A DNA stretch of 53,348 nt from Sulfurimonas sp. RIFCSPLOWO2_12_36_12 (GCA_001829675.1 MIBZ01000043.1:20660-74007); one strand, 5' to 3'; counted from the first letter of the stretch, positions 44,315 to 53,340 are shown. Notes: a model not told the origin generated them from the letters alone. A program made the numbers and translations.

Positions 44315-46309
44315 CTACGCCTGTACCATAGCTATATAGTAACAGCGCATACAGCGTTCTGCTTCGCTCATAGCCTCTTCTTGGGTAAAGCCTAAGTTTA
44401 CTTCTCTATTGTTGTATTTTCGTTCATCAACCTCAAGAACCTCGGCATGTTGTCTAGAAACTCCCTTTAACCAACCGCTAATCTTCTCTTTTTTGTCATA
44501 AACTCGAAGTTTTCTTAAGTGGTCTTCCATAATCTCATCGTCAGTGAGGGTAATTTCACCGCTTAAAACATATCTAGCCATAACAGAAGAGGCGCGTTTT
44601 GCTTGACCGACTGCATTAACGATTGTCATAGGACCGTACTCGCAATCTCCCGAAGCAAAAATGCCTTTCTTAGAAGTCATATAGTCCTTGCCGTTTGTTT
44701 TAATAGTAGCCCAAGAGGTCATCTCAATCTCCCACTCAGGAGGAAGAAGCTTCAAATCAGCCGACTGTGAAACCGCCGGAATTAAGAAATCTGTCTCAAT
44801 AGTATAAGATTCACCCTCAATTTTAACAAGCTCTGCACGACCGCCGTTTGGGTCTGGAACCAGCTCAAACTTGTCAACCAACAAAGATTTCAAGACATCA
44901 TCTTCATCGTTCATTCTTGCAACTGCCGAGTGAAACAGGAACTCTACACCTTCTTCAACTGCTTCGTGGTACTCTTCATAAGTAGTATTTTTTATAATTG
45001 TTTTTTCATCTCTGCGGTAAATCATATAAACTTTTTTAGCATTTGCACGAATGGCACATCTCACAACATCCATAGAGGTAAATCCGCCGCCTACGCAAAC
45101 AACTGTTTTGCCGGTTAAATCTACCCTCTCGCCGATTCCGTACTTGTCCCAAAGGTTAATCTGGTCAAGCATCTCAATAGCCGACCAGTAACCCTTAATT
45201 TCAAATCTTTCATTGTCACAGTAAACTTTTTTAGAGATTCTGGTTCCTGTTGCAACCATAACTGCATCATAATCTTGCTCAAATTTTCTCATATCATCAG
45301 CATTAACTTTTCTATTTACTATAAAATTAACACCCATATCTTTGACACACTCAATATCTTTATTATATTTACCTATCGGCATTCTGTACTCAGGCACACC
45401 GACGGCAACCTCGCCGCCAAGAACAGGAAGCTCTTCATAAACATCAGTTGCAACACCCTCGGCAGCCAAATAGTAAGCCGTTGTAAGCCCTGCCGGACCT
45501 GCTCCGATGATTGCCACTCTCTTGCCGTTGCTTGGTTTTTTCTCCATAGGATGAAAAAAGTCATACCCGTGATCAGTCTCCCAATCGGCACCAAGGCGTT
45601 TTAAAGCCATAATAGAGACAGGCTCATCCAGATTTGTTCTTCTACATGCATCTTCACAAGGATGCGGACAAACACGACCGCAAACATGCGCTAATGGCAT
45701 AGTCTGACGAGTTGCCATAAGCGAGTCATCCATTCTTAAATCTCTTACACCCTCGATGTAGGCAGGAATATCGACATGTGAGGGACAAGCGTCAGAACAC
45801 GGTGATGTTATTTTAGCAATGTAACTAACGCTCTCATGGTAATGCTTAGAGGGTTTTTGCTCATTTATGCACTCTAAAAATACATCCTCAAAGTGTGTCA
45901 TCAGATCAATAATAGGGTTTGGAACAGTCTTTCCAATCTCACATTTTGAAGTGATTTGCATACTTTTGCCAATCTCTTTTAAATGGTCCAAATCAGCTCT
46001 GCTTCCTTCGCCGCGGGCAATCTTATCCAGTTGGTCATACAGAATTCTGCCGCCCCATCTTCCCGGTGCACATCTTCCGCATGCTTCAGAATACTCTTGA
46101 TACTGCGCTGCATACTCCATTGCCAAACGGATTACATCAACATCTTTATCAAAAAGCGCAACACCGTCCCAGCCTATAAAAGCTTTTGATTCGCGGTGGC
46201 TGTCATATTGTGCCGGCAGGTTATAGGCTGACTCTTTCCACTCCTCTTGCGGCGTGCCTATGTTGTTGATAAACTCGCCGTTCCAAGTAGAAAAATATAC
46301 TTTACTCAA
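44315..46309 (-). CDS. NuoF iron-sulfur domain fused to a GltD-like FAD/NAD(P) oxidoreductase
   Basis: A 664-residue fusion. Residues about 70-148 match the C-terminal [4Fe-4S] domain of NuoF (CGRCAPGRWGGR; LDKIARGEGSRADLDHL; TVPNPIIDLMTHFEDVF). Of the four N3 ligands, Cys77, Cys80 and Cys123 are kept, but the third is Gly83. Residues about 168-245 are a GltD/DPYD-type double-cluster domain (CSDAC, then CGRVCPHPCEDAC). Next come an FAD fold (AIIGAGPAGLTTAYYL, about 266-281), a second nucleotide fold (VVCVGGGFTSMDVV) and FASGDCEYGP. It sits where nuoF should be, and NuoF's FMN/NADH domain is absent, so it is the probable input module for NAD(P)H or ferredoxin electrons. Confidence 0.88.
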   Translation of the reverse strand: MSKVYFSTWNGEFINNIGTPQEEWKESAYNLPAQYDSHRESKAFIGWDGVALFDKDVDVIRLAMEYAAQYQEYSEACGRCAPGRWGGRILYDQLDKIARGEGSRADLDHLKEIGKSMQITSKCEIGKTVPNPIIDLMTHFEDVFLECINEQKPSKHYHESVSYIAKITSPCSDACPSHVDIPAYIEGVRDLRMDDSLMATRQTMPLAHVCGRVCPHPCEDACRRTNLDEPVSIMALKRLGADWETDHGYDFFHPMEKKPSNGKRVAIIGAGPAGLTTAYYLAAEGVATDVYEELPVLGGEVAVGVPEYRMPIGKYNKDIECVKDMGVNFIVNRKVNADDMRKFEQDYDAVMVATGTRISKKVYCDNERFEIKGYWSAIEMLDQINLWDKYGIGERVDLTGKTVVCVGGGFTSMDVVRCAIRANAKKVYMIYRRDEKTIIKNTTYEEYHEAVEEGVEFLFHSAVARMNDEDDVLKSLLVDKFELVPDPNGGRAELVKIEGESYTIETDFLIPAVSQSADLKLLPPEWEIEMTSWATIKTNGKDYMTSKKGIFASGDCEYGPMTIVNAVGQAKRASSVMARYVLSGEITLTDDEIMEDHLRKLRVYDKKEKISGWLKGVSRQHAEVLEVDERKYNNREVNLGFTQEEAMSEAERCMRCYYIAMVQA

Positions 46310-46323
46310 AATTCATATCCTGA

Positions 46324-46545
46324 TTATTTTTTTGCTACGATAGTCCAGTCGACTTCGTTAAACTTTAAAGAGTTTAATAACTCATATCCGCACTCTTTTA
46401 CTAAATCTGCTGATTTTTGAATCGGAGAAAAATCCCCTATTTCAAACAAAAATATTGCTACTTCTCCAGCTTTGTGAGATGACAAAATCTCTCTCATTCT
46501 AGGCTCAAAACCATCTTTTAAATGTCTTAAATCATATCTTTTCAT
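46324..46545 (-). CDS. nuoE: Short NuoE-like protein of epsilonproteobacterial complex I
   Basis: A 73-residue protein with no cysteine motif of a true NuoE [2Fe-2S] domain; its only cysteine is in VKECGYELLNSL. Size and place resemble the small protein encoded after nuoD in Helicobacter and Campylobacter (HP1264/Cj1575 type). It may be a structural adaptor for the alternative flavoprotein that follows. The ATG overlaps the stop of a possible 34-codon ORF (TAATG). Confidence 0.75.
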   Translation of the reverse strand: MKRYDLRHLKDGFEPRMREILSSHKAGEVAIFLFEIGDFSPIQKSADLVKECGYELLNSLKFNEVDWTIVAKK

Positions 46546-46649
46546 TACTTAACTCCGTTAACTAATTGTACTTCAGTGGTGCTTCGCACATCACTTACAT
46601 ATTCTTCGCTAAAAAAGCAAAGCAGTTTGCTTTTTCCTACGCTCATCAT
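46545..46649 (-). CDS. Possible 34-residue ORF bridging nuoD and nuoE
   Basis: An open frame starts inside the nuoD stop (ATGA overlap) and ends inside the nuoE-like start (TAATG). It encodes 34 residues ([16 protein letters not shown], then [18 protein letters not shown]). Exact coupling at both ends argues for translation. However, the DNA is strongly palindromic, so this may be a mobile palindromic repeat that keeps an open frame rather than a gene. No function can be assigned. Confidence 0.35.
   Translation of the reverse strand: MMSVGKSKLLCFFSEEYVSDVRSTTEVQLVNGVK
46576..46635. repeat. Palindromic insertion with two hairpins inside the nuo operon
   Basis: AAAAAGCAAA and TTTGCTTTTT (46612-46635) pair perfectly over ten bases with a 4-base loop, and the T-rich arm resembles an intrinsic terminator. 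A second hairpin (46576-46594) pairs GTGC with GCAC around TTC, with an outer GTG/CAC. The placement between nuoD and nuoE is unusual because a terminator there would cut the operon. Confidence 0.75.
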
Positions 46650-47884
46650 CTGTCAACCTCACCAAATACGATATTTGTTGTACCGATTATAGAAACAACA
46701 TCGGGAATGTAGTGCCCCGGCAAGAGGTCTGTCAATATCCCCGTATGCCAGAATGAAGGTGCACGAAGTTTTAGTCTGTACGGGTATGGTCCGCCTTGAG
46801 AGTTGATGTAAAACCCTAACTCGCCTTTTGGTGATTCGGTTGCTACATAAACTTCTCCGACCGGAGGTCTCATACCTTGAGTTACAAGAACAAAGTGCTG
46901 CATCAAAGAGTAGTTTTGAGTCATGATGTCGATTTTTGGAGCCGAGACATATTTCGGCGCATGTGCCATAAGTTCAGTTTGAGAATCTTTTACACATTTC
47001 TCGTACATGTCGATTGTTTGATAAAGAATCTTTGCAGACTCTCTCATCTCTTCCATGTACATTCTATATCTTGCAAAGTTGTCGCCCTTGTCAGAGAATG
47101 GAACTCTAAACTCTACCTCATCATAAAGCTCGTAAGGCTCCTCTTTACGGATATCCCATGCAACGCCTGAAGCTCTAAGCATCGGTCCGGTACAACCCCA
47201 TGAAAGCGCCATCTCTTTTGAGATAGTTCCAACCTCTTCCATTCTCATCAGCCAGATACGGTTAGTATCTAGAAGGTCTTCATAATCTTTGATATTTGCA
47301 GGAAGCTTGTCCAAAAATGTTCTTAGCTGAGCAATAAAACTATCTTGAATATCTAACGGAACTCCGCCGATGCGAATAGCCGCATGCGTAAGTCTAGCCC
47401 CGCAGTAACCCTCGATGATATCCATCAGGTACTCTCTCTCGCGGAATGCAAAAAGAAAAACCGTCATAGCCCCGATGTCAAGCGCCGTTGTAGCCAACCA
47501 GAAGAGGTGGCTCATCAAACGGTTAATCTCAAGAAGCATCATGCGGATAACTTTTGCGCGGCGAGGAACTTCAAGACCGATAAGTCTCTCAACTGCCAAA
47601 GCAAAACCGTAGTTGTTTGAAGATGATGCAATGTAGTCCATACGGTCGGTCGTAGGCATAAACTCATTGTAAATCATATTTTCAGCCATCTTCTCCATAC
47701 CGCGGTGAAGGTATCCGATATCCGGATGAGCTTTTACAATCATCTCCTGTTGAAGATGAAGCATCAGACGAAGCTGTCCGTGAGCCGAAGGGTGCTGAGG
47801 ACCAAAGTTTAAGATCATCTCATTATCTTCTCTATCAAAAGTGATATTTTCAAAAAACGGGTTTAATCTATTTTTTATTTGCAT
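46646..47884 (-). CDS. nuoD: Complex I subunit D
   Basis: A 412-residue 49-kDa-type subunit that binds quinone together with Nuo[51 protein letters not shown] and [21 protein letters not shown] are diagnostic. NuoC and NuoD are separate proteins here, unlike the fused NuoCD of E. coli. It is nine bases after nuoC. Confidence 0.97.
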   Translation of the reverse strand: MQIKNRLNPFFENITFDREDNEMILNFGPQHPSAHGQLRLMLHLQQEMIVKAHPDIGYLHRGMEKMAENMIYNEFMPTTDRMDYIASSSNNYGFALAVERLIGLEVPRRAKVIRMMLLEINRLMSHLFWLATTALDIGAMTVFLFAFREREYLMDIIEGYCGARLTHAAIRIGGVPLDIQDSFIAQLRTFLDKLPANIKDYEDLLDTNRIWLMRMEEVGTISKEMALSWGCTGPMLRASGVAWDIRKEEPYELYDEVEFRVPFSDKGDNFARYRMYMEEMRESAKILYQTIDMYEKCVKDSQTELMAHAPKYVSAPKIDIMTQNYSLMQHFVLVTQGMRPPVGEVYVATESPKGELGFYINSQGGPYPYRLKLRAPSFWHTGILTDLLPGHYIPDVVSIIGTTNIVFGEVDR

Positions 47885-47893
47885 AATTACTAC

Positions 47894-48700
47894 CTATCTT
47901 TGAGGATCGTCAATAACGACCGAATCTTTTTTATCGAATTTTTTAATCATGAAAACACCACCCTCTTCTTGATAGTTCTGCTCATTTTTAGGCTCATTGC
48001 CCGTGATGGTTGTTCCCTTTGGCACTTCATATCCAAGACGGGCAAATCTCTCGCTGTCATAACGGTCAACTTTTGCAGAATCTCGAAGTTCAGGTCCGAT
48101 TATATCTCTTGCTTCTTTTCCAAAAATTTTATCAACTTCATACCAAGCGGCAAACTCATCGCCCTGCAATGGATAGGTTTTTAGAAGCGGATGTCCCTGC
48201 CAATCATAAGGCATAAGAATTCTTTTCATAAACGGATGATTGTTTGCTTCTATGCCAAACATATCAAACATCTCTCTCTCAGACCAGTCGGCAGAGCGGA
48301 AAAGTTTTTCAACAGAGTTTACTGTTTCGCCTTTTTTAATAAACATTTTTATACGAACTCTTTTTCTTTTGTTCATACTTAACATCTGATAAAAAATCTC
48401 AAAACCGCCTCTTGCAGCCAACCAGTCAATAGCGCTCATCTCTGAAAGCTGTGTATACTCAAGCTCATCTCTTAGGAGTTCTAAAACTTTAAAATTGTCT
48501 TCAGGGTTTATAAAAACAACCATCTGCCCGACTTGAATATATGCATCAAGCACTTCAAATTTCGCTTGAATTGCTTCTAAATCGTGAGCAAAAACTTCAT
48601 CACTCTCAACTGCGCTCTTTGGCACTTGAGGAGATACATAAAATCTATCCGTATAGTACGGCTTTGCCTGTACATTGTCTTTAGGTTTATAAGCTCTCAT
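47894..48700 (-). CDS. nuoC: Complex I subunit C
   Basis: A 268-residue 30-kDa-type subunit. The core SADWSEREMFDMFGIEANNHPFMKRILMPYDWQGHPLLKTYPLQ is the family signature. Both termini are extended relative to standard NuoC; the C-terminal 60 residues (after PLQGDEFAAWYEVDKIFG) include a glutamate-rich stretch. It overlaps nuoB by one base. Confidence 0.95.
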   Translation of the reverse strand: MRAYKPKDNVQAKPYYTDRFYVSPQVPKSAVESDEVFAHDLEAIQAKFEVLDAYIQVGQMVVFINPEDNFKVLELLRDELEYTQLSEMSAIDWLAARGGFEIFYQMLSMNKRKRVRIKMFIKKGETVNSVEKLFRSADWSEREMFDMFGIEANNHPFMKRILMPYDWQGHPLLKTYPLQGDEFAAWYEVDKIFGKEARDIIGPELRDSAKVDRYDSERFARLGYEVPKGTTITGNEPKNEQNYQEEGGVFMIKKFDKKDSVVIDDPQR

Positions 48701-49209
48701 TACATTAACCTTTTAGCTTTTTGTGCTCTTGAAGCCTGATTTGCGCGAATCTTTTTCTGCAATAACATTACACCGTACTGAAGCGTTTCAGGTCTTGGCG
48801 CACACCCCGGAAGATACAAATCAACAGGGATAATTCTGTCCACACCCTGAACAGTTGCATATGTGTTAAACATACCGCCCGTATTTGCGCATGAGCCCAT
48901 AGAGATAACCCACTTTGGCTCTGCCATCTGGTCATAAAGTCTTTTAATAAACTCTGCATGTTTTTTTGTAAGCGTTCCGGCAACTATCATAACATCTGCT
49001 TGACGAGGAGACGCTCTAAAGATTGTTCCGAATCTATCAAAGTCATATCTTGAAGCACCCGATGCCATCATCTCAATACCGCAACAAGCAAGACCGTAAG
49101 TAAGCGCCCAAATAGAGTTTGAACGCCCCCAATTTACAATTTTATCTACACTCGTAAGTGCAATAGGCAAACCGCCATTTTGCGTATAATTTACTTTATG
49201 TTGTGCCAT
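48700..49209 (-). CDS. nuoB: Complex I subunit B
   Basis: A subunit of 169 residues (from the ATG at 49209) that carries cluster N2, the last electron carrier before quinone. The ligands are in [22 protein letters not shown] and [13 protein letters not shown]. The start at 49209 has AAAGGAG eight bases upstream; the earlier ATG at 49230 gives seven extra residues and is less likely. It overlaps nuoA by 19 bases. Confidence 0.96.
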   Translation of the reverse strand: MAQHKVNYTQNGGLPIALTSVDKIVNWGRSNSIWALTYGLACCGIEMMASGASRYDFDRFGTIFRASPRQADVMIVAGTLTKKHAEFIKRLYDQMAEPKWVISMGSCANTGGMFNTYATVQGVDRIIPVDLYLPGCAPRPETLQYGVMLLQKKIRANQASRAQKAKRLM

Positions 49210-49580
49210 TCTAGCGCTCCTTTTTTCCATGCATAAACAAATCCGATAGTTAAAAGCAGTATAAACATTAACATCTCAGCAAAACCAAACCATCCAAGTA
49301 ACTTGAAATCAACAGCCCATGGAAACATAAAAACTATCTCTACATCAAAAAGCAAAAAAAGCAGTGCAAACAGATAAAACTGCGGAGAGATTCTGTTTGG
49401 CTGTTTTGTAACCTCAGGTCCACACTCATAGACTGATAATTTGATTTTTTCACTATTTTTAGCTGCTAATGCACGACTTGCCAGACGGGCAACAATCGTA
49501 GTTATAGTAAATGCACCAAATGTTACAAGAAAAAGTACAAATACCCCAAAATACGGATTTGAAGTCACTATATGCTCCAT
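49191..49580 (-). CDS. nuoA: Complex I subunit A
   Basis: A 129-residue membrane subunit (from the ATG at 49580, which has AAGGTAGG close upstream; the earlier ATG at 49619 lacks this). Three helices and the conserved YECG (SVYECGPEV), then [16 protein letters not shown], are diagnostic. It is the first gene of the nuo operon, with a promoter about 100 bases upstream. Confidence 0.95.
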   Translation of the reverse strand: MEHIVTSNPYFGVFVLFLVTFGAFTITTIVARLASRALAAKNSEKIKLSVYECGPEVTKQPNRISPQFYLFALLFLLFDVEIVFMFPWAVDFKLLGWFGFAEMLMFILLLTIGFVYAWKKGALEWHNIK

Positions 49581-49680
49581 ATAACCTACCTTTTTTATTG
49601 TTATTGTTTTAAAACGCATAAAAACATAAGCCGTTTGACTTAAATATTTTCACATATTTTTAGAAAAAACAGTTGTGAGG

Positions 49681-49686
49681 ATTGTA
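49681..49686 (-). promoter_or_regulatory. Candidate nuo operon promoter (-10 TACAAT)
   Basis: TTTTTGCTACAATCC on the minus strand carries a TACAAT box preceded by a T-run. It would start RNA near 49674, about 94 bases before nuoA. The gap of about 255 bases between nuoA and the next gene (49581-49835) holds no other gene that I can see. Confidence 0.5.
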
Positions 49687-49835
49687 GCAAAAAGAGTATT
49701 AAATAAAAGATTAAGGCGATATTTGAAGAGGTTGTTGTTACCAAATACTACATATTTTTTTAGGTAATTATGGCGAGTGTGTACAATGGAAACACTTTTT
49801 AAGATAAAAAAACTACAAAATAGAGATTTGTAACA

Positions 49836-51551
49836 TTAATTTCCCAAATAGCGTTTTCTTTTTTGCGGCTTTAGTTTTTCTATATCAATCAATATAAAGC
49901 CGTCTATACAATTTTCAAATGTTTTATCCCTGCCAAAATCAATAAACTCCACTCCGCCCTCATCGCAAAGTTCACTGTAAAGCTTGTAGAGTGTTGGGAT
50001 TGCATAACCCATAAAATGAAGCTCTCGTTTTAAAATAGCTATATCTTTTTCATAATCATTTTTTAAAAAAATCTCATCAAATCTCTGCTTTTTTGATTCA
50101 CTCAAAATATAACTATCACGATGTTTTACACTTTTTATTTTTGAACCAAAATAGTTTGTGTAGAAAGATATAAGCAACTCAATCGCTTCATCACTATACG
50201 AATTAGATATGCTGACACACCCAAACATATATCTAATATTTGGATTTGTTCTTAAATATGCGCCTATTCCCTGCCACAGATAATCAAGTGCTCTTGAGTT
50301 CCAATATTTTGGCTGAATGAAACTGCGTCCAAGCTCGATAGAGTTTGTTAAATATTTGTCGAACTCATCCTGAAATTCAAAAAGCGTTGAAGAGTAAAGC
50401 CCATCAACACCGCAAGCCTCCACCATTTCGCTTGTTTTTATTATACGGTATGAGCCTGCTATTTCTAAATCCTTATCGTCCCAAAGAATAATATGCTCAT
50501 AGCAGTAGTCAAAATCATCTATGTCTCTCTGCTTTCCGCTCCCCTCTTTCACTTGACGAAAACTAATCTCTCTGAGCCTGCCTATCTCTTTAATTAGAAC
50601 ATTTTCATCTGCATTTGCATATAGATAAATCTGCTTGCCGTCAGTTGTTGTGCCTATAGCTTTTGCATTTTCAAGCTCTTTTTTCAGCTCCCCTCTACTC
50701 TGGGCAAGTGCAATACCGTTATCCGTTTTAAATATACCCTTCTCTTTTTTTGCAACTTTATAGAAATGTTTGCGCAGAAGCTTCACTCTGTTATTGATGT
50801 CAATATTGGGCGCATAATAACTCTCAAAAGGGATGGTTTTACCTATATTGAACGCTATGTTTTTGTTGTAGTGCTTAAACATCTCATGCGGTATTGTTGC
50901 CGTGGCGATTGACTTGCTTATCATAGATAAAAGATAAAAAGTTTTTGAGTTTTTTGCATCTATAAATATCGGTAAAATCGGAGACTTTGTATTTTGTGCT
51001 ATTTTTAGAAATCCTTTTTTCCATTTTGTGTCTTTTATACCGTTTGGTCTTGCACGGCTAACTTCTCCCGATGGAAATATGACCACGATTTGCTCTTTTT
51101 CTAGTGCCTCATATATAGCTTCAACGGACTTTCTCTGCATCTTGCCTTTAACATTTTCAATAGGTATGAGTATCTTGTCTAAGTTTTTAAATTCACTCAA
51201 AAAATTTGATGCGACAATCTTTACATCTTTTCTTACATCTTTTATAACATTTAAAAGGGCCAGAGAATCAAGCGCTCCAAGGGGATGATTTGCGATTATA
51301 ACAACCCTTCCGTATGATGGAATTCTTAAGAGCTGATTTTTACTTATGGTTATATCTATGCTGAAATAATCAAGCACAAACTCAATAAAATCAAACGCGT
51401 CAAGATGTCTGTTTTTAATCAAAACATCATTAATTTCATCTTCATGAAAAATTTTTCTAAAAAAAGAGATTATTGAGCTGCGGATAAGATGCGGTAATTT
51501 TACAAAAGATGGATAGTTATGATTAAAGTAGTTTTCTACGCTTACAGACAT
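49836..51551 (-). CDS. OlsF-like bifunctional acyltransferase (PlsC domain plus hemolysin/OlsB-type GNAT)
   Basis: A 571-residue two-domain protein. The N-terminal domain is a PlsC-type acyltransferase with NHPLGALD (88-95) and FPSGEVSRARPNG (about 155-167), the acyl-acceptor motifs. The C-terminal domain (about 285-500) resembles the OlsB/hemolysin GNAT family, with LREISFRQV, ELGRSFIQPKYW and FGCVSISNSYS. The order matches OlsF, which makes phosphorus-free ornithine lipids by N-acylating ornithine and then O-acylating the product. This suggests aminolipid synthesis at the inner membrane, though amino-acid specificity cannot be read. It is three bases after a 59-residue gene. Confidence 0.7.
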   Translation of the reverse strand: MSVSVENYFNHNYPSFVKLPHLIRSSIISFFRKIFHEDEINDVLIKNRHLDAFDFIEFVLDYFSIDITISKNQLLRIPSYGRVVIIANHPLGALDSLALLNVIKDVRKDVKIVASNFLSEFKNLDKILIPIENVKGKMQRKSVEAIYEALEKEQIVVIFPSGEVSRARPNGIKDTKWKKGFLKIAQNTKSPILPIFIDAKNSKTFYLLSMISKSIATATIPHEMFKHYNKNIAFNIGKTIPFESYYAPNIDINNRVKLLRKHFYKVAKKEKGIFKTDNGIALAQSRGELKKELENAKAIGTTTDGKQIYLYANADENVLIKEIGRLREISFRQVKEGSGKQRDIDDFDYCYEHIILWDDKDLEIAGSYRIIKTSEMVEACGVDGLYSSTLFEFQDEFDKYLTNSIELGRSFIQPKYWNSRALDYLWQGIGAYLRTNPNIRYMFGCVSISNSYSDEAIELLISFYTNYFGSKIKSVKHRDSYILSESKKQRFDEIFLKNDYEKDIAILKRELHFMGYAIPTLYKLYSELCDEGGVEFIDFGRDKTFENCIDGFILIDIEKLKPQKRKRYLGN

Positions 51552-51554
51552 GAC

Positions 51555-51734
51555 TTAGGCCACCATGTATAGAGAGACAATCTCTTTAGCTATCTCCTGG
51601 GCACTACTCTCTTGAGCTATATACATTTGTTCTATATAGTCCCACTCATCATCAACGATTGCCCTTACATCATCTCTGTTTATTGTGTAATATTTACTTA
51701 TATAGTCGATGATTTCGGCTGAGAAAACTAACAT
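51555..51734 (-). CDS. Small protein of unknown function coupled to the OlsF-like gene
   Basis: A 59-residue protein (MLVFSAEIIDYISKYYTI...DDEWDYIEQMYIAQESS...EIVSLYMVA). It has no cysteine or signal peptide and is acidic and helical, with many aromatic residues. AAAGGCG lies seven bases before the ATG. Its stop and the OlsF-like ATG are three bases apart (TAAGTCATG), so coupling is likely. It might be a regulatory or scaffolding partner of the lipid enzyme. I recognise no family. Confidence 0.7.
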   Translation of the reverse strand: MLVFSAEIIDYISKYYTINRDDVRAIVDDEWDYIEQMYIAQESSAQEIAKEIVSLYMVA

Positions 51735-51793
51735 AAAAACGCCTTTGTAACAAATTTTATGCTGTAATTGTGCATAAGAAACATTACAAATGT

Positions 51794-51809
51794 GTTACCG
51801 TACGGTTAC
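51794..51809. promoter_or_regulatory. Palindrome upstream of the small gene and OlsF-like gene
   Basis: GTTACCGTACGGTTAC contains a perfect 10-base palindrome (ACCGTACGGT) with flanking partial symmetry, in the 90 bases between the guanine deaminase stop and the small gene. It could be an operator. No confident -10 box was found nearby. Confidence 0.4.
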
Positions 51810-51824
51810 GATTTTATTACATGT

Positions 51825-52268
51825 TCAATAAATAGTTTTATCTTCTTTTTTCTGCCACTCTTCAAACGGCTCCAAACACTCTGTTCTATCGATATTTATC
51901 AGATTCAGATGCCCCTTATCGTAGAACTCTTTATCTCTAAAACCAATATTTTGTGCATCTTGGCTTGAAGCACCGTAGTAGATAGTTTTTATATTTGCCC
52001 ATTTTATTGCCCCGCTGCACATAGGACAAGGCATACAAGTTGTGTAGATTTCACATCCGCTTAAGTCAAAATTTTGGAGTTTTTTAGAGGCTTTTTTTAT
52101 AACATTTATCTCGGCATGAGCTGTCGGGTCGTTTGATTTTACAACCTGATTGTGGGCTTTTGCGATGATTTTACCATCTTTTACTATCACGGCGCCAAAA
52201 GGTCCGCCGTGGTTTTTTGCAACCCCGCCGAGTGCCTCTTTTACAGCTTCTTGCATATATCTGTTCAT
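51825..52268 (-). CDS. guaD: Guanine deaminase-like nucleoside deaminase
   Basis: A 147-residue zinc-dependent deaminase. The zinc ligands are His51 and catalytic Glu53 (TAHAEINVI) with Cys81 and Cys84 (MPCPMCSGAI). GGPFGAVIVKDG, SNDPTAHAE and IYYGASSQDAQNIGF follow the Bacillus GuaD pattern, and the aromatic/charged C-terminus (LEPFEEWQ) also fits, so conversion of guanine to xanthine is likely. tRNA adenosine deaminase (TadA) is a related alternative. It is one base after the AAA+ gene stop. Confidence 0.85.
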   Translation of the reverse strand: MNRYMQEAVKEALGGVAKNHGGPFGAVIVKDGKIIAKAHNQVVKSNDPTAHAEINVIKKASKKLQNFDLSGCEIYTTCMPCPMCSGAIKWANIKTIYYGASSQDAQNIGFRDKEFYDKGHLNLINIDRTECLEPFEEWQKKEDKTIY

Positions 52269-52269
52269 C

Positions 52270-53340
52270 TTACTTATTTAAAAAGCCCATAGATTTTTCG
52301 CCGTCAAAACTTGCGTCTTTCTCTTTTTTAATCTCTTGTTCAAAATCTGCCAAAGAAAATAGCGGCTTTTCTCTAACGGCTACTCTGTATGCCGTATTTT
52401 TTATGATTAAGTTAATTTGTCCGCCCGTCAGTGAGTAACCCGCAAGTTCATTCAGATCAAATTTCTCTTCATATGGAGCATCCACCGGAAGCATCTTCTT
52501 CCAAAGGGAGAGTCTCTGCTCTTGGTTTGGTTTTTTAAACTCTATCTTGTAGTTAAATCGTCGTGAAAATGCCTTGTCTATGTTCTCCAAGAGGTTAGTC
52601 GTAGCAATCAAAACACCCTTAAACTTCTCAATCTGCTCCAAAAATATGTTTTGCATCTGGTTGTGCATCTGGTCAGCTCCGCTGTTTGCACCGCTTGAGC
52701 GAGCTCCCAAAAACTGGTCTGCCTCATTTAGCAAAAGTATCGGTTCTGTTTTTGTTTTTTCACATAAATCATAAAAAGTGTCAAAAATCTTACGGACATT
52801 TTTCTCGCTCTCTCCGACATACATTGAGAGAATCTTTGAGCAGTCAAATGCCAAAACCTGTCGTTTAAGCGATTTTGCCAGCGAGTATGCCGTCATAGTT
52901 TTACCTGTTCCCGCCGCACCGTAAAATATTATTCTTGCGTCAATCCCGCTCTTCTTATCTTTAATTCCCCACTCAATGAGTCTGTTGATAACCTCTTTGT
53001 CAAGCTGTCTCATAAGATTTTGAAGTGTCTCACTGGTCTCTTTTGCCAAAACTACATCGCTTAGAGATGTGTCAGGCTCAACAAGTTCAAAAATATCCTG
53101 CTCGTCTATTAGCGTATTAAGTTTTATACGACGAACTTTCTTATGTTTTTGCGGATGAATTATGCTGTGAAGCACCTCATCTACAATGTAAAATGCTCTA
53201 GAAATTCCGCCAAAAGGATTCAACATCTCCTCATAGTCGATTATCCCGTCATTTATAAGGTGTGAGCCATCCTCTAGAAGTGAGCGGTTTTTAATGCGTT
53301 CATACTCATCAAGCGAGATAAGTTCAATAAGAGTGTTCAT
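52270..53340 (-). CDS. AAA+ ATPase of the FtsH/Cdc48 class
   Basis: A 356-residue ATPase. The N-terminal 120 residues are of unknown fold. Walker A is GAAGTGKT (141-148). The Walker B segment is ILLLNEADQFLGARSS, with Asn where the usual Asp of D-E would be. IATTNLLENIDKAFSRRFNYKIEF contains sensor 1 and the Arg finger region. A C-terminal helical lid (AGYSLTGGQINLIIKNTAYR) is present. The start at 53340 lies eight bases from the window edge, so a longer N-terminus cannot be excluded. Its role is unknown; such ATPases often remodel protein complexes. Confidence 0.8.
   Translation of the reverse strand: MNTLIELISLDEYERIKNRSLLEDGSHLINDGIIDYEEMLNPFGGISRAFYIVDEVLHSIIHPQKHKKVRRIKLNTLIDEQDIFELVEPDTSLSDVVLAKETSETLQNLMRQLDKEVINRLIEWGIKDKKSGIDARIIFYGAAGTGKTMTAYSLAKSLKRQVLAFDCSKILSMYVGESEKNVRKIFDTFYDLCEKTKTEPILLLNEADQFLGARSSGANSGADQMHNQMQNIFLEQIEKFKGVLIATTNLLENIDKAFSRRFNYKIEFKKPNQEQRLSLWKKMLPVDAPYEEKFDLNELAGYSLTGGQINLIIKNTAYRVAVREKPLFSLADFEQEIKKEKDASFDGEKSMGFLNK

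Noticed and set aside
46612..46635. Terminator ending the nuo operon after nuoD
   Set aside because: The genes downstream (nuoE to nuoN) have no visible promoter of their own and are tightly packed, so full termination here is unlikely. Listed as a repeat instead.
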